In this document: positions 53,417-62,618 of the stretch, piece by piece | How the letters are laid out: the number at the start of each line of letters is the position of its first letter | Numbering within the stretch: position 1 is the stretch's first letter | Source of the DNA: Devosia sp. 66-14 | GTDB taxonomy: Bacteria; Pseudomonadota; Alphaproteobacteria; Rhizobiales; Devosiaceae | DNA: 64,000 bases | Direction of reading: 5' to 3' | NCBI GenBank assembly: GCA_001899085.1 | Contig: MKVB01000001.1 | Coordinates: 70,791-134,790 of the forward strand | The notes under the pieces: generated by a model | The model's database searches: none | Seen by the model: only the letters and a program-made list of their open reading frames with translations | What the model was told of the DNA's origin: nothing | Translations under genes and position numbers: made by a program

Positions 53417-53928
53417 AGTTCACCTGGTTCGGCGGCACCACCATCCGCATTCACATTGGCGGCAGGATCCTCGTGGCTGATCCCGCGGGGGTAAGCGGCG
53501 TTGATCCTGAGGAACTGGTGTCGGGCGCCGACGCGACCTTTGCGCTCGATGGCAGCCTGCCTGAGATCGACCCCGTGCTGTGGCAGCCGGGGCGACCCGG
53601 CAGCATGCTCGATGAGGACGTGCTTGGCGAGGTCACGACGCACGGGCTCGAAGGCGGCGCACTGATCGCGGCCGTCGGCGAGGCGCCGCTGCTGTTGCTG
53701 TCGCAGAGCGTGCCGAAGGCTGGACGCTGGGCGCGGGACTCGGTGCTCGTCGTGTTTGGAGACCATGGTGACCAATTGGCCGCCCAGGCGCTCGAGAGGT
53801 TCGGGCCGCGACTGATCGCCGTGGCTGGTCCCGACGCGGTGGTGGAGCGCACCTTTGCCGCCCAGCGCGATCGGCTCGACGGTACCGCGCTGGTGGCACT
53901 CGAAGCCGGCATGGCGCTGGAAGTTTGA
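53413..53928 (+). CDS. Degenerate MBL-fold-like protein
   Basis: 171 residues. The N-terminus KFTWFGGTTIRIHIGGRILVADP resembles the first strands of UlaG-type metallo-beta-lactamase-fold proteins, and GDHGDQLAAQALERFGPRLIAV resembles a later part. However, the metal motif HxHxDH is absent, so metal hydrolysis is unlikely. It normally sits between ruvX and gatC in Hyphomicrobiales, and here it starts with an ATGA overlap with the toxin, which was inserted before it. Function unknown. Confidence 0.65.
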   Translation: MKFTWFGGTTIRIHIGGRILVADPAGVSGVDPEELVSGADATFALDGSLPEIDPVLWQPGRPGSMLDEDVLGEVTTHGLEGGALIAAVGEAPLLLLSQSVPKAGRWARDSVLVVFGDHGDQLAAQALERFGPRLIAVAGPDAVVERTFAAQRDRLDGTALVALEAGMALEV

Positions 53929-54010
53929 TGGCGCCCATCAACGCTTTTCGTTTTTCTTCCCGGGGTTCCATTGCTAGAACGCCGGAAATCGTGACGTTCG
54001 GAGTGACCCC

Positions 54011-54298
54011 ATGTCGGTAGATGCCGCCACCGTGAAGCGTATTGGCCGCCTGGCCCGCATTCGCATCGAAGAGGGCGAGGTCGAAACCTATCGCAACGAA
54101 CTCAACACCATCCTGGGGTTCGTCGAGCAGCTCGGCGAGGTCGACGTCAGCGGTGTCGAGCCGATGACCTCGGTCATGCCGATGACGCTGCGCCGCCGCG
54201 AAGACAAGGTCACCGATGGCGGCTACCCCGAAAAGATCGTCGCCAACGCGCCGCTGACGGAAGACAATTTCTTCATGGTGCCCAAGGTCGTCGAGTAA
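54011..54298 (+). CDS. gatC: Aspartyl/glutamyl-tRNA amidotransferase subunit C
   Basis: 95 residues, the small belt subunit of GatCAB that links GatA and GatB. The conserved pattern is present: [59 protein letters not shown] and FFMVPKVVE (the last as in the family). Length standard. The gene lies 567 bases before gatA with a GNAT gene between, and gatB is 5.2 kb downstream. Confidence 0.95.
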   Translation: MSVDAATVKRIGRLARIRIEEGEVETYRNELNTILGFVEQLGEVDVSGVEPMTSVMPMTLRRREDKVTDGGYPEKIVANAPLTEDNFFMVPKVVE

Positions 54299-54303
54299 CC
54301 GGT

Positions 54304-54786
54304 ATGACCGTCACCATCGCCATCGAGACCCCGCTGCAGGACGATGTCCGCGGGTTGGTCGAAGAGCTGAACGCGCACCTGCTGCCGCTGTCGCCGCTGG
54401 AATTCCAGTTCAAGATGACGGTCGAGCAGATGGCCGGCGCCGACACCACGGTGTTCGTGGCGCGCGATGCCGTCGGCGAAGCCGTGGGCTGTGGCGCGCT
54501 GAAGGCGATCTCGGCCACCGAAGGCGAAGTGAAGCGGATGTACACCCGTCCGTCGGTGCGCGGGCAGCGCGTCGGGTCGGCGCTCTTGGCGGCGATCACC
54601 GAACTGGCGCGCTCGAAAGGTATCTCGCACCTGCTGCTCGAGACCGGCACCGGCCCGGGCATGTCGGAGGCGCATCGGCTCTACACCAATGCTGGCTTCG
54701 TGACGCGCGGGCCCTTCCTCGATTATCCCGACAGCGAGTGGTCGGCCTTTTTCGAGAAGCACCTCGGGCAACCCGCCGTCGCCTGA
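54304..54786 (+). CDS. GNAT family acetyltransferase
   Basis: 160 residues. GDNAT-core features: ETPLQDDVRGLVEELNAHL, VFVARDAVGEAVGCGALK, the acetyl-CoA loop RPSVRGQRVGSALLAAI (RxxGxG) near residues 82-98 and LLLETGTG followed by AHRLYTNAGFVTRGP. It lies between gatC (5 bases before) and gatA and is probably read from the same mRNA. Substrate unknown. Confidence 0.88.
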   Translation: MTVTIAIETPLQDDVRGLVEELNAHLLPLSPLEFQFKMTVEQMAGADTTVFVARDAVGEAVGCGALKAISATEGEVKRMYTRPSVRGQRVGSALLAAITELARSKGISHLLLETGTGPGMSEAHRLYTNAGFVTRGPFLDYPDSEWSAFFEKHLGQPAVA

Positions 54787-54864
54787 TGTTGCGGTAATCG
54801 CAACGCCGCTATAGGAACGGCGGTCGACATTTCCCCCCGCGTCCTTTCCCCGCGAGCCAAGCCT

Positions 54865-56349
54865 TTGACCGACCTTACCCGCCTGACCCTCGCTGCCGCC
54901 CGTAATGGCCTGAAGGCCAGACAGTTCACCTCGAGCGAACTCACCGGCGCCTACCTGAACGCCATCGAGGGCGGCAATTCCAAGCTCAACGCCTATGTGG
55001 CGGTGACGGCCGAACAGGCGCAGGCGCAGGCCAAAGCCAGCGACGCCAAGCTCGCGGCCGGCGAGGGCGGTCCGCTCGAAGGCATCCCGCTCGGCATCAA
55101 GGATCTGTTCGCCACCAAGGGCGTCCACACCCAGGCGGCAAGCCATATCCTCGACAGTTTCAAGCCGGAATACGAATCGAGCGTCACCAGCAACCTGTGG
55201 CGTGATGGCGCGGTCATGCTGGGCAAGCTCAACATGGACGAGTTCGCCATGGGGTCGTCCAACGAAACCAGCTACTACGGCCCGGTGATCAACCCCTGGC
55301 GCGCCGACAACTCCAACGCCCAGCTGGTGCCCGGCGGCTCGTCCGGCGGCTCGGCAGCCGCCGTTTCCGCCTGGCTCTGCGCCGCGGCGACGGCCACCGA
55401 CACCGGCGGCTCGATCCGACAGCCGGCGGCGCTGACCGGCACCGTAGGCATCAAGCCGACCTATGGCCGCTGCTCGCGCTGGGGCGTCGTGGCGTTCGCC
55501 TCCTCGCTCGACCAGGCCGGCCCCATCGCCCGCACCGTCGAGGATGCGGCGATCATGATGACCTCGATGTCGGGTTTCGATCCCAAGGACTCGACCAGCG
55601 TCAACCTCGCCGTGCCGGATTTCGCCGCGGCGGTGGAGCGCGGCGTCAAGGGCCTCGTCATCGGCATTCCCCGCGAATACCGCATGGACGGCATGCCCGC
55701 GGAGATCGAGGCACTCTGGCAGCAGGGCATTGCCTGGCTGAAGGCCGAGGGTGCGACGGTGCGCGACATCTCGCTGCCGCATACCAAATATGCCCTGCCG
55801 GCCTACTATATCGTGGCGCCCGCCGAGGCCTCGTCGAACCTCGCCCGCTATGACGGGGTGAAGTATGGCCTGCGCGACACCGGCAAGGACATCACCGACC
55901 TGTACGAACTGACCCGCGCCGACGGCTTCGGCCGTGAGGTGAAGCGCCGCATCATGATCGGCACCTATGTGCTGTCGGCCGGCTACTACGACGCCTACTA
56001 CGTTCAGGCGCAGAAGGTCCGCACGCTGATCAAGCGCGACTTCGAGAACGTCTTCAACGACGGCGTCGATGCCATCCTGACCCCTGCGACACCGTCGGCA
56101 GCGTTCGGCATCGGCGACGAGGACATGAAGGCCGACCCGGTCAAGATGTACCTCAACGACGTGTTCACGGTGACCGTGAACATGGCCGGCCTGCCGGGAA
56201 TCGCGGTCCCGGCCGGCAAGGACGGCGCCGGCCTGCCGCTCGGCCTGCAGCTCATCGGCAAGCCGTTCGACGAGGAAACGCTGTTCGCCGCGGGCCGCGT
56301 CATCGAGCGCTCGGCCGGCATCGACTTCAGCCCCGACAAATGGTGGTGA
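54865..56349 (+). CDS. gatA: Aspartyl/glutamyl-tRNA amidotransferase subunit A
   Basis: 494-residue amidase subunit that liberates ammonia from glutamine. The Ser-cisSer-Lys catalytic set is complete: Lys in [14 protein letters not shown], Ser-cisSer in [12 protein letters not shown], and [16 protein letters not shown] start at 54865 is the only start that fits the family N-terminus ([17 protein letters not shown]). It follows the GNAT gene by 78 bases. The glutamine-binding region later in the protein is intact. Confidence 0.96.
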   Translation: MTDLTRLTLAAARNGLKARQFTSSELTGAYLNAIEGGNSKLNAYVAVTAEQAQAQAKASDAKLAAGEGGPLEGIPLGIKDLFATKGVHTQAASHILDSFKPEYESSVTSNLWRDGAVMLGKLNMDEFAMGSSNETSYYGPVINPWRADNSNAQLVPGGSSGGSAAAVSAWLCAAATATDTGGSIRQPAALTGTVGIKPTYGRCSRWGVVAFASSLDQAGPIARTVEDAAIMMTSMSGFDPKDSTSVNLAVPDFAAAVERGVKGLVIGIPREYRMDGMPAEIEALWQQGIAWLKAEGATVRDISLPHTKYALPAYYIVAPAEASSNLARYDGVKYGLRDTGKDITDLYELTRADGFGREVKRRIMIGTYVLSAGYYDAYYVQAQKVRTLIKRDFENVFNDGVDAILTPATPSAAFGIGDEDMKADPVKMYLNDVFTVTVNMAGLPGIAVPAGKDGAGLPLGLQLIGKPFDEETLFAAGRVIERSAGIDFSPDKWW

Positions 56350-56461
56350 TCTGAAGCCGCTTGTATCCTAGCGGTTTCGGCACTATTTGCCGCCCATGCG
56401 CAAATTGAGACTTGTCGACCTCCCGGCCAAGCCGGTGGTTTCGTTTCAGAGGATTGGCTCG

Positions 56462-56776
56462 ATGGCCGATGTGTTCACGACCCTAGACTGGTCGGCCCCG
56501 CCCAAGGATATGTCCAAGCCGCTGCAGGCTTTGTGGTGGATGAAGAAGGGCGAGCTGCGCGTCGGTCCCGAATGGGAAGAGGCGCACCGCATCGTCCAGG
56601 CGATGGAAGGCACGTTCGAGTTCGACTGGGTGCATGCGCTGCTGCACTGGATCGAGGCCGACATGGGCAATGCCGATTACTGGTATCGCCGCGCCGGCCG
56701 CAAGCGCGCCACCGCCAGCGTCTCCGCCGAGTGGGAACACATCGCCCGCGAGCTGAGCGGCGTCACGCAGCACTGA
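56462..56776 (+). CDS. Hypothetical protein of a Hyphomicrobiales family
   Basis: 104 residues from the ATG at 56462, with AGGA nine bases upstream. An upstream ATG (56396) would add an unconserved-looking basic leader. Characteristic blocks are TLDWSAPPKDMSKPLQALWWM, PEWEEAHRIVQ and FDWVHALLHWIEADMGNADYWYRRAGR. The Trp/His pattern suggests a helical fold, possibly metal-binding. I know of no function. It follows gatA, so it may be in the gat transcript. Confidence 0.75.
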   Translation: MADVFTTLDWSAPPKDMSKPLQALWWMKKGELRVGPEWEEAHRIVQAMEGTFEFDWVHALLHWIEADMGNADYWYRRAGRKRATASVSAEWEHIARELSGVTQH

Positions 56777-56783
56777 GCCGCTC

Positions 56784-57521
56784 TCAGGGCCGCAATCGGT
56801 AGACCGAAATATGCGAACGCGACTCGGCGGTGAAGGGCGAGCCGACCCAGTCGGCATGCCGCGATTCCAGTTGGAACCCAGCGATCTCCGCCATTAGGTC
56901 CAGTTCGGCCGGCCACACATAGCGGTGCGGCGAACGGAACAGCGCCGCCTCCTTGCCCGCGCCGAACCGGAAATGGTGCGACACCACGATCTGGTTGAGG
57001 ATATCGACCGTATCGAGGCCGATATAGCCGGGCTCCGAGGTGAACACCGTGGCCTTGCTGCCCGGCGGCAGTCTGCGCAGGTCGGGCACCCACAGCTCGA
57101 TGACGAACCGGCCGCCCGGCGCCAGGTGCCGCGCCGCATTGCGGAAGCAGGCGACCTGCTCGGCCTGCGTCTGCACGTTCGAGATGCCGTTGAAGACGAG
57201 CAGCACCAGCGAGAATTGCCCTTCGACCGTGGCGCTGGTCATGTCGCCGATCACCACCGGCAGCGTTGCGGCATCCACCTTGGTGCGGAGTTCATCGACC
57301 ATCGGCGGCGCGAGTTCGATCCCGGCCACCGGGATGCCCCGCTGCAGCAGCGGGATGGCGACGCGGCCGGTGCCGATGGCGAATTCCAGCGCCGCGCCGC
57401 CTGCCGCCAACGCGGCCAGCCGGTCGGCCGTCTGGGCCAGCAGGGCCGGATCGAACATTCCGGTCCCCGGCGTGTCGTAGGATTTGGCCGCCTCGGCGTC
57501 CCAGATATCCTTGTGGTCCAT
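56784..57521 (-). CDS. Class I SAM-dependent methyltransferase
   Basis: 245 residues. SAM-binding motif I LEFAIGTGRVAIPLLQRG near residues 45-62, then PVAGIELAPPMVDEL (motif II) and a motif III region FSLVLLVFNGISN. HLAPGGRFVIELWVPDL follows. The N-terminus MDHKDIWDAEAAKSYDTPGTGMF is close to the family of small Class I methyltransferases with unknown substrates. It is oriented against the gat genes and is convergent with the previous hypothetical gene. Confidence 0.87.
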   Translation of the reverse strand: MDHKDIWDAEAAKSYDTPGTGMFDPALLAQTADRLAALAAGGAALEFAIGTGRVAIPLLQRGIPVAGIELAPPMVDELRTKVDAATLPVVIGDMTSATVEGQFSLVLLVFNGISNVQTQAEQVACFRNAARHLAPGGRFVIELWVPDLRRLPPGSKATVFTSEPGYIGLDTVDILNQIVVSHHFRFGAGKEAALFRSPHRYVWPAELDLMAEIAGFQLESRHADWVGSPFTAESRSHISVYRLRP

Positions 57522-57571
57522 GTCTCGGTTCCTTGCAGGGCGGGAGCGGCATCAGTGCCGCCCCCGGCTGG

Positions 57572-57829
57572 TTAGCGATTGTCGAACTCGCTCCTCGCGA
57601 GTTCCAGCCCGCGCCGCGTGATGCGGTAGGGCTGGCCGTTGCTCGATGCGATGGCCTTCTTGCTTCTGAGCTTCTTGAACAGGGGCAGGGTGCACTGTTC
57701 CATCAGCCAGCCGTCGCGGTTGAAACACTCGACGCCGACAAGCTTGCCGGCGGCGGATTTGAGGGCGCGAATGCGGCCGCCCTGCGCGAGGACGTGCAGC
57801 ACCCGCTGCTCCTGGCGGGAGATATCCAT
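57572..57829 (-). CDS. YjhX family protein (UPF0386)
   Basis: 85 residues starting MDISRQEQRVLHVLAQGGRI, closely matching E. coli YjhX throughout (GGRI block, FNRDGWLMEQCTLPLFKKL, NGQPYRITRRGLE and the terminal DNR). E. coli YjhX was proposed as a toxin of the yjhX-yjhQ pair. Here a GNAT (YjhQ-like) partner is not adjacent on the same strand, although GNAT genes are near. A winged-helix-like fold is likely. An upstream in-frame ATG exists, but this start matches the family exactly. Confidence 0.88.
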   Translation of the reverse strand: MDISRQEQRVLHVLAQGGRIRALKSAAGKLVGVECFNRDGWLMEQCTLPLFKKLRSKKAIASSNGQPYRITRRGLELARSEFDNR

Positions 57830-58141
57830 GGGAAGTCTAGACCTTGGGATGCGTGGAAAGAACGCTCCGGCCAGCATCGCGCGTGGCAGGCAGCGTGGTT
57901 CCGGTAACCCCGTCGCAACTCGTCGCTGGCCGCAGGGCTCAGCGGGCGGACGGGGTATTACGCAATCTCAACTTTGCTAGACATGGGGCAGTCCACTTCT
58001 TGACGGCGCCGCGATAGGGCCGCGCCGATGAACCCTGGCTGAATAGCCGATCGAACCCCGGCGTGCCAGCCTTGCGGTTGCAATCCCCGGCCTGCCGGTG
58101 CAAACCAGCAACAGTCAAAATCCGCTGAAGAGTGCCGCTCC
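57830..58141. other. 312-base intergenic region between yjhX-like gene and chorismate mutase
   Basis: This divergent region should hold both promoters. A TTGACG at 58000-58005 would suit a plus-strand -35 element, but no good -10 follows it. Short GC-rich inverted stretches (GGCGCCGCG/CGCGCC at about 58004-58030) are present. A 63-codon minus-strand frame here has no ribosome site and no recognisable similarity. I see nothing else. Confidence 0.5.
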
Positions 58142-58450
58142 GTGACCAAGCCCCCCGCCGAATGTCAGACCAAGGAAGATGTGCGTGTCGAGATCGACCG
58201 GATCGATCAGGCGCTGCTCACCCTGCTCGCGGAGCGGCACGCCTATGTCACCCGGATGGCGGAGATCAAGACCGACCCGCACGAGGCCTACGATCCGACC
58301 CGCATCGAGTCGATCATCGCCAAGCAGCGCAAGCGCGCCGAAGAGCTGGATCTGGATGAGGATCAGGCGGAGTTGATCTGGCGCACGCTGATCAACTGGA
58401 ATGTGAACTACGAAAAGGGCATTATTGCTGCGCGCAAGCGCCACGGCTGA
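58142..58450 (+). CDS. Chorismate mutase
   Basis: 102 residues of the AroQ all-helical type: VRVEIDRIDQALLTLLAERHAY with the catalytic-pocket Arg, then YVTRMAEIKTDPHEAYDP and the final ELIWRTLINWNVNYEK. Converts chorismate to prephenate for Phe and Tyr synthesis. The GTG start at 58142 is the only fitting start. No prephenate dehydratase or dehydrogenase domain is attached, so it is monofunctional. Confidence 0.9.
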   Translation: MTKPPAECQTKEDVRVEIDRIDQALLTLLAERHAYVTRMAEIKTDPHEAYDPTRIESIIAKQRKRAEELDLDEDQAELIWRTLINWNVNYEKGIIAARKRHG

Positions 58451-58486
58451 GGTAGGCTGTCCGACCTGGCCGCAGTGGAGACTTCG

Positions 58487-59005
58487 ATGACGTCGCCTCA
58501 GATCACGATCCGCAAGGCTGTGGCGAGCGAGGCAGAGCGCCTGACCGACATCGCGTTGCTCGCCTGGGAACGTGACCTGCAGCCCTTCCTCAGCGGCGAG
58601 GCGGCAAGCCGGCAGAACGAGAAGCGCCGGCTCGGCATCGCGGTGCACGAGTTGCTCGACCGGACCATCGTCGCCGAAATCGATGGGCAGCCGGTCGGCT
58701 GGTGTGCCCGGGCGCGCAGCCGGCCCTACATCCCGTACCTGTTCGTCACGCCCTCGCTGCAGAACCAGGGCATCGGCACGCTGCTGCTGCGCCGCATGGA
58801 AGCGATGATCGAACTCGAGGGCGCCGACCGGGTGCAGCTCGATACGCTGAGCGACAATGTGCGGGCCGTTAACTTCTACCAGCATCAGGGCTATCGCATC
58901 CTCGTGCTGAAGCGCGAAGGCGCCACCGGTGGCGACCCGCAGATCAGCGTCCGGCTGGAAAAGCGGCTCTCTCCCTATCGCGGGCCGCTGACCGACGAGG
59001 AGTGA
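58487..59005 (+). CDS. GNAT family acetyltransferase
   Basis: 172 residues from the ATG at 58487 (GGAG six bases upstream). Core features: ITIRKAVASEAERLTDIAL, VGWCARARSRPYIPYLFV, the acetyl-CoA loop LQNQGIGTLLLRRM and AVNFYQHQGYRILVLKRE. It overlaps the next GNAT by four bases (GTGA), so the two are translated together. They may form a heteromer. Substrate unknown. Confidence 0.88.
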   Translation: MTSPQITIRKAVASEAERLTDIALLAWERDLQPFLSGEAASRQNEKRRLGIAVHELLDRTIVAEIDGQPVGWCARARSRPYIPYLFVTPSLQNQGIGTLLLRRMEAMIELEGADRVQLDTLSDNVRAVNFYQHQGYRILVLKREGATGGDPQISVRLEKRLSPYRGPLTDEE

Positions 59006-59508
59006 GGCCGGCGGTGGCCATCACCCTGCGGCCGGCCCGGCCCGACGAGGCCGAGGCTCTGGGAGATCTCGGTTTTGCCGCCTGGGAAGCCAGTGCTTTC
59101 GCCGTGAACGATGCCGGGCGAGTCGATCGAGGGCGCTTGCGCGACGAGTTTCGTGGCTTCGGCGCGACCCATGCGCCCACCGTCCTGGTGGCAGAGGCCG
59201 GCTCGCGCCTGCTGGGCTGGGGGGCGCGCGAACATCAGGACCAGGTGATCTCCGACTTGTGGGTGGCGCCTGAGGCGCAGGGACGCGGTGTCGGCGGAGC
59301 GCTGCTCGCAGTGTTGATCGCCGAAATCGCCGCGGCGGGGCATCTGTCGGCCGAACTCGAAACCCTGGCCAGCAACGCCCAGGCCGTCGGATTCTACCGG
59401 CGTCACGGATTCGTCGTCGCCTGGCGCGCTGAGAAGTTTTCCCAAGCGCTCGGTTATGCAATAGACAAGGTCGGAATGACCAAGACTCTCGGAACCTCTG
59501 GACCATGA
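59002..59508 (+). CDS. GNAT family acetyltransferase
   Basis: 168 residues. [32 protein letters not shown], the acetyl-CoA loop [15 protein letters not shown] (QxxGxG/A) and [14 protein letters not shown] define the fold. A GTG at 59014 is an alternative start. The stop overlaps gatB by four bases (ATGA), which suggests translation in step with gatB. Substrate unknown. Confidence 0.88.
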   Translation: MRPAVAITLRPARPDEAEALGDLGFAAWEASAFAVNDAGRVDRGRLRDEFRGFGATHAPTVLVAEAGSRLLGWGAREHQDQVISDLWVAPEAQGRGVGGALLAVLIAEIAAAGHLSAELETLASNAQAVGFYRRHGFVVAWRAEKFSQALGYAIDKVGMTKTLGTSGP

Positions 59509-61004
59509 CGCTGATCGACACCCGCACGCCCAACCCCAAGAGCTTCATCCAGGGAGCCACCGGGGAGTGGGAAATCGTCATCGGCATGGAAGTGCACGCG
59601 CAGGTGACCTCCGAGAGCAAGCTGTTCTCGGGCTCCTCGACCGAGTTCGGCTCGCCGCCCAACTCCAATGTCAGCTTCGTCGACGCCGCCATGCCCGGCA
59701 TGCTGCCGGTGATCAACGACGAGTGCGTGCGTCAGGCGGTGCGAACCGGGCTGGGGCTGAAGGCCAAGATCAACAAGCGCTCGATCTTCGACCGCAAGAA
59801 CTACTTTTACCCCGATCTGCCGCAGGGCTATCAGATCAGCCAGTTCAAGGATCCGATCGTCGGCGAGGGCTCGGTGTTTCTCGACATGGGCGGGGAGCGC
59901 ATCGAGATCGGCATCGAGCGGCTGCACCTCGAACAGGATGCCGGCAAGTCGATCCACGATCAGCACCCTTCGATGAGCTTTGTCGACCTCAACCGGTCGG
60001 GCGTGGCGCTGATGGAGATCGTTTCGAAGCCCGACTTGCGCAACTCCGAGGAGGCCAAGACCTATCTCGGCAAGCTGCGCAGCATCCTGCGCTACCTGGG
60101 CACCTGCGACGGCAATATGGAGCAGGGCTCGATGCGGGCCGACATCAACGTCTCGGTGCGCAAGCCCGGCGGCGCGTTCGGCACGCGCTGCGAGATCAAG
60201 AACGTCAACTCGATCCGCTTCGCCGGCCAGGCCATCGAATTCGAGGCACGGCGCCAGATCGATATCCTCGAAGCCGGTGGTACGATCGACCAGGAAACCC
60301 GGCTCTACGATCCCAAGACCGGCGAAACGCGCTCGATGCGGAGCAAGGAAGAGGCGCACGACTATCGCTACTTCCCCGATCCCGACCTGTTGCCGCTGGA
60401 ATTCGACCAGGCCTTCATCGACGATCTGGCGCAGCATTTGCCGGAACTGCCCGATGAGAAGGAAGCACGCTTCGTCAGCGAGTACGGGGTCACCCCGTAT
60501 GATGCGATGGTGCTGACGCTAGAGCGCGAGACGGCCGACTATTACGAGGCGGCGGTCAAGCATGGCGGCACGAAGCGCGATGGCAAGGCGGTGGCCAACC
60601 TGGTCACCGGCGACATCGCCGCCTATGCCAACAGCCAGGGGCTGTCGGCCTTCGAGACCCACATCAAGCCGAGCCAGATCGCCGGTATCGTCGATCTGGT
60701 GGCTGCCGGGACCATCTCGTCCAAGGGCGCCAAGGATCTGCTGCAGGTGATCATCGCCGAAGAGCCCGAGGGCGAACCGGCGGAGATCGTCGAGCGGCGC
60801 GGCATGAAGCAGGTGACCGACCTCGGTGCCATCGAGAAGGTGGTGGATGAGATCATCGCCGCCAATCCGGACCAGGTGGCCAAGGTGCAGGCCAAGCCTA
60901 CCCTGATCGGCTGGTTCGTCGGCCAGGCCATGAAGGCATCGGGCGGCAAGGCCAACCCGCAGGCGCTGAACGAGATCCTGAAAAAGAAGCTGGGGCTGGA
61001 ATAG
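59505..61004 (+). CDS. gatB: Aspartyl/glutamyl-tRNA amidotransferase subunit B
   Basis: 499 residues binding mischarged tRNA and activating the acyl group. The pattern [20 protein letters not shown] at the N-terminus, [34 protein letters not shown] and [20 protein letters not shown] (read as [18 protein letters not shown]) are complete. The C-terminal YqeY-like tail ends [12 protein letters not shown]. GatB is separated from gatA by about 3.2 kb of other genes, less compact than a gatCAB operon. Confidence 0.97.
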   Translation: MTLIDTRTPNPKSFIQGATGEWEIVIGMEVHAQVTSESKLFSGSSTEFGSPPNSNVSFVDAAMPGMLPVINDECVRQAVRTGLGLKAKINKRSIFDRKNYFYPDLPQGYQISQFKDPIVGEGSVFLDMGGERIEIGIERLHLEQDAGKSIHDQHPSMSFVDLNRSGVALMEIVSKPDLRNSEEAKTYLGKLRSILRYLGTCDGNMEQGSMRADINVSVRKPGGAFGTRCEIKNVNSIRFAGQAIEFEARRQIDILEAGGTIDQETRLYDPKTGETRSMRSKEEAHDYRYFPDPDLLPLEFDQAFIDDLAQHLPELPDEKEARFVSEYGVTPYDAMVLTLERETADYYEAAVKHGGTKRDGKAVANLVTGDIAAYANSQGLSAFETHIKPSQIAGIVDLVAAGTISSKGAKDLLQVIIAEEPEGEPAEIVERRGMKQVTDLGAIEKVVDEIIAANPDQVAKVQAKPTLIGWFVGQAMKASGGKANPQALNEILKKKLGLE

Positions 61005-61534
61005 TGGGCGCGGCTGGCGAGCCGGAACAATCGACCTCGGTCAGTTCGGCGCTGAAAAGCGGCAACGGGCCGGTAAAGGTCGTCGGTTCCTTCGTCAGCC
61101 GGATCATCATCCTGCCGGTGATCGCGACCATGATCGCGGCGCTGGCGCTGATGCTCTACGGCGTCGGCGAGACCTGGCAGTACGTGCACGGCCTGTTCTT
61201 TGCCACCGAGCGGCTGCACGGCGAAGAAGTGCTGCTGCATGCCATCGAGATCGTCGATCTGTTCCTGCTCGCCACGGTCGTGCAGGTGGTGTCGCTCGGG
61301 CTCTACCAGCTCTACTTCAAGCAGGACCTTGCCGTCCCGAAATGGCTGAAGATCGAGACGCTGGACGACCTCAAATCCAAGCTGGTCGGCGTGGTGATCA
61401 CCGTGCTGGCGGTGTTCTTCCTGGGGCAGGCGGTCACCTGGAAGGGCGGGCCGGACATCCTCTATCTGGGCGGCGCGGTCGCGGTGGTGATCCTCGGGCT
61501 GACCTACTTCCTTTCCAAGATCGACCACGATTGA
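61004..61534 (+). CDS. YqhA family (UPF0114) membrane protein
   Basis: 176 residues. Three or four hydrophobic segments (about 32-52, 85-108, 126-142, 150-166). VSRIIILPVIATM, LHAIEIVDLFLLATV and LGLYQLYFKQDL are typical UPF0114 blocks. The start is a GTG that shares one base with the gatB stop. The function of the family is unknown to me. The first 20 residues are a polar cytosolic extension. Confidence 0.85.
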   Translation: MGAAGEPEQSTSVSSALKSGNGPVKVVGSFVSRIIILPVIATMIAALALMLYGVGETWQYVHGLFFATERLHGEEVLLHAIEIVDLFLLATVVQVVSLGLYQLYFKQDLAVPKWLKIETLDDLKSKLVGVVITVLAVFFLGQAVTWKGGPDILYLGGAVAVVILGLTYFLSKIDHD

Positions 61535-61546
61535 TCGGGCCCTCCG

Positions 61547-62068
61547 ATGATCGAGGTCGTGCCGCTTGCCCCCGGCCATATCGACTCCATCATCGCAACC
61601 CATGGCGGCAATGGCTGGAAGTAGACACGCGAAAGCTGGGCGCCGAAGCTGCGCGCCCACAATGATGGGCAGCGCGCCACCCGCCTGGCCGTTTCGGCGG
61701 GCGAAGTGCTCGGCTATGGCAGCCTCGTCTGGCGGTCGGATCATCACGCCTTCGCCGCAGCGGGAATTCCGGAAATCAACGACCTGGTGACCGCCGCGGC
61801 CCATCGCGGCCGAGGCGTGGCAACCCGGCTCATCGCCGAGTTCGAGGCCCTGGCGGTGGCGGCGGGCTGCCGGGCCATCGGGCTGGGGGTGGGCCTTTAC
61901 GCCGACTACGGCCCGGCACAGCGCCTTTATGCGTCGCTCGGCTACCGACCCGATGGGGCGGGCGTCACCTATCGCGGGCATGCCGTGGTTCCCGGCTCCC
62001 AGGTCGCGCTCGATGATGACTTGCTGCTGTGGCTGACCAAGCCCCTGCCTCCGACCGGCGCCATATAG
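61547..62068 (+). pseudogene. GNAT acetyltransferase interrupted by an in-frame TAG
   Basis: Starting at the ATG at 61547, the frame reads MIEVVPLAPGHIDSIIATHG and then meets a TAG at 61622-61624 (codon 26). The same frame continues for 148 codons with a normal GNAT core, including HRGRGVATRLIAEF (acetyl-CoA loop) and YADYGPAQRLYASLGYRP, to 62068. Nothing else breaks the frame. A fragment from the GTG at 61706 could still be made but would lack the first strand and helix. This is either a real recent inactivation or a sequencing error. Confidence 0.8.
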
Positions 62069-62131
62069 CGTCCGCTCGGAACCCTGGCCCGCTTGGACCG
62101 TTGACGAAAAGACCCTTCAACGGAGGCTGCC

Positions 62132-62617
62132 ATGTCCAAGCTCAACCGCGTCCTGTTCAACGTCCTGTGCAAGGACCTCGCCGCCAGCTCCGCCTTCTAC
62201 AAGCAGCTGTTCGGTCTGGAGACCATCTATGACAGCGACTGGTTCGTCGTGCTGAGCCCCAAGGGGCAGCCGAGCGTCCAGATCGGGCTGATCGACCAGA
62301 TGAGCCAGTTCACGCCCCGCCACGCCTGGGGCATGCACGAAGGCACCTACCTGACCTTCGAGGTCGATGACGTGTTCGACGTGCTCGAGCACGCGCGCGC
62401 CATGGGAGCTGAGGTGGTGTCGGAGGCCATCGCGCTCGACTACGGCCGGACTCGCGGCCTGATCCGCGACCTCAATGGGATGGTCATCGACGTATCCACC
62501 CCCACCGCCGAGCTCGCCATGCGCGAGGAAGTCATCATCGAGGATGACGATCGCGGTACCGCCATCGACCAGCAGCAGCCAGGCGATCGTGACGCGGTGT
62601 CGCGACCGGTCTGGTAG
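62132..62617 (+). CDS. VOC family protein (glyoxalase/bleomycin-resistance-like)
   Basis: 161 residues. The N-terminal half LNRVLFNVLCKDLAASSAFY and the second half TYLTFEVDDVFDVLEHARAM form the paired beta-alpha-beta-beta-beta units of the VOC fold. LIRDLNGMVIDV is the family end motif. No full set of metal ligands (His/Glu) is obvious. The C-terminal 35 residues are an extension. It ends just before the convergent AhpD-like gene (one base gap). Confidence 0.85.
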   Translation: MSKLNRVLFNVLCKDLAASSAFYKQLFGLETIYDSDWFVVLSPKGQPSVQIGLIDQMSQFTPRHAWGMHEGTYLTFEVDDVFDVLEHARAMGAEVVSEAIALDYGRTRGLIRDLNGMVIDVSTPTAELAMREEVIIEDDDRGTAIDQQQPGDRDAVSRPVW

Positions 62618-62618
62618 C

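Noticed and set aside
57958-58149. A 63-codon minus-strand frame before the chorismate mutase gene
   Set aside because: No ribosome site, no recognisable similarity, and it occupies the probable promoter region of the chorismate mutase gene.
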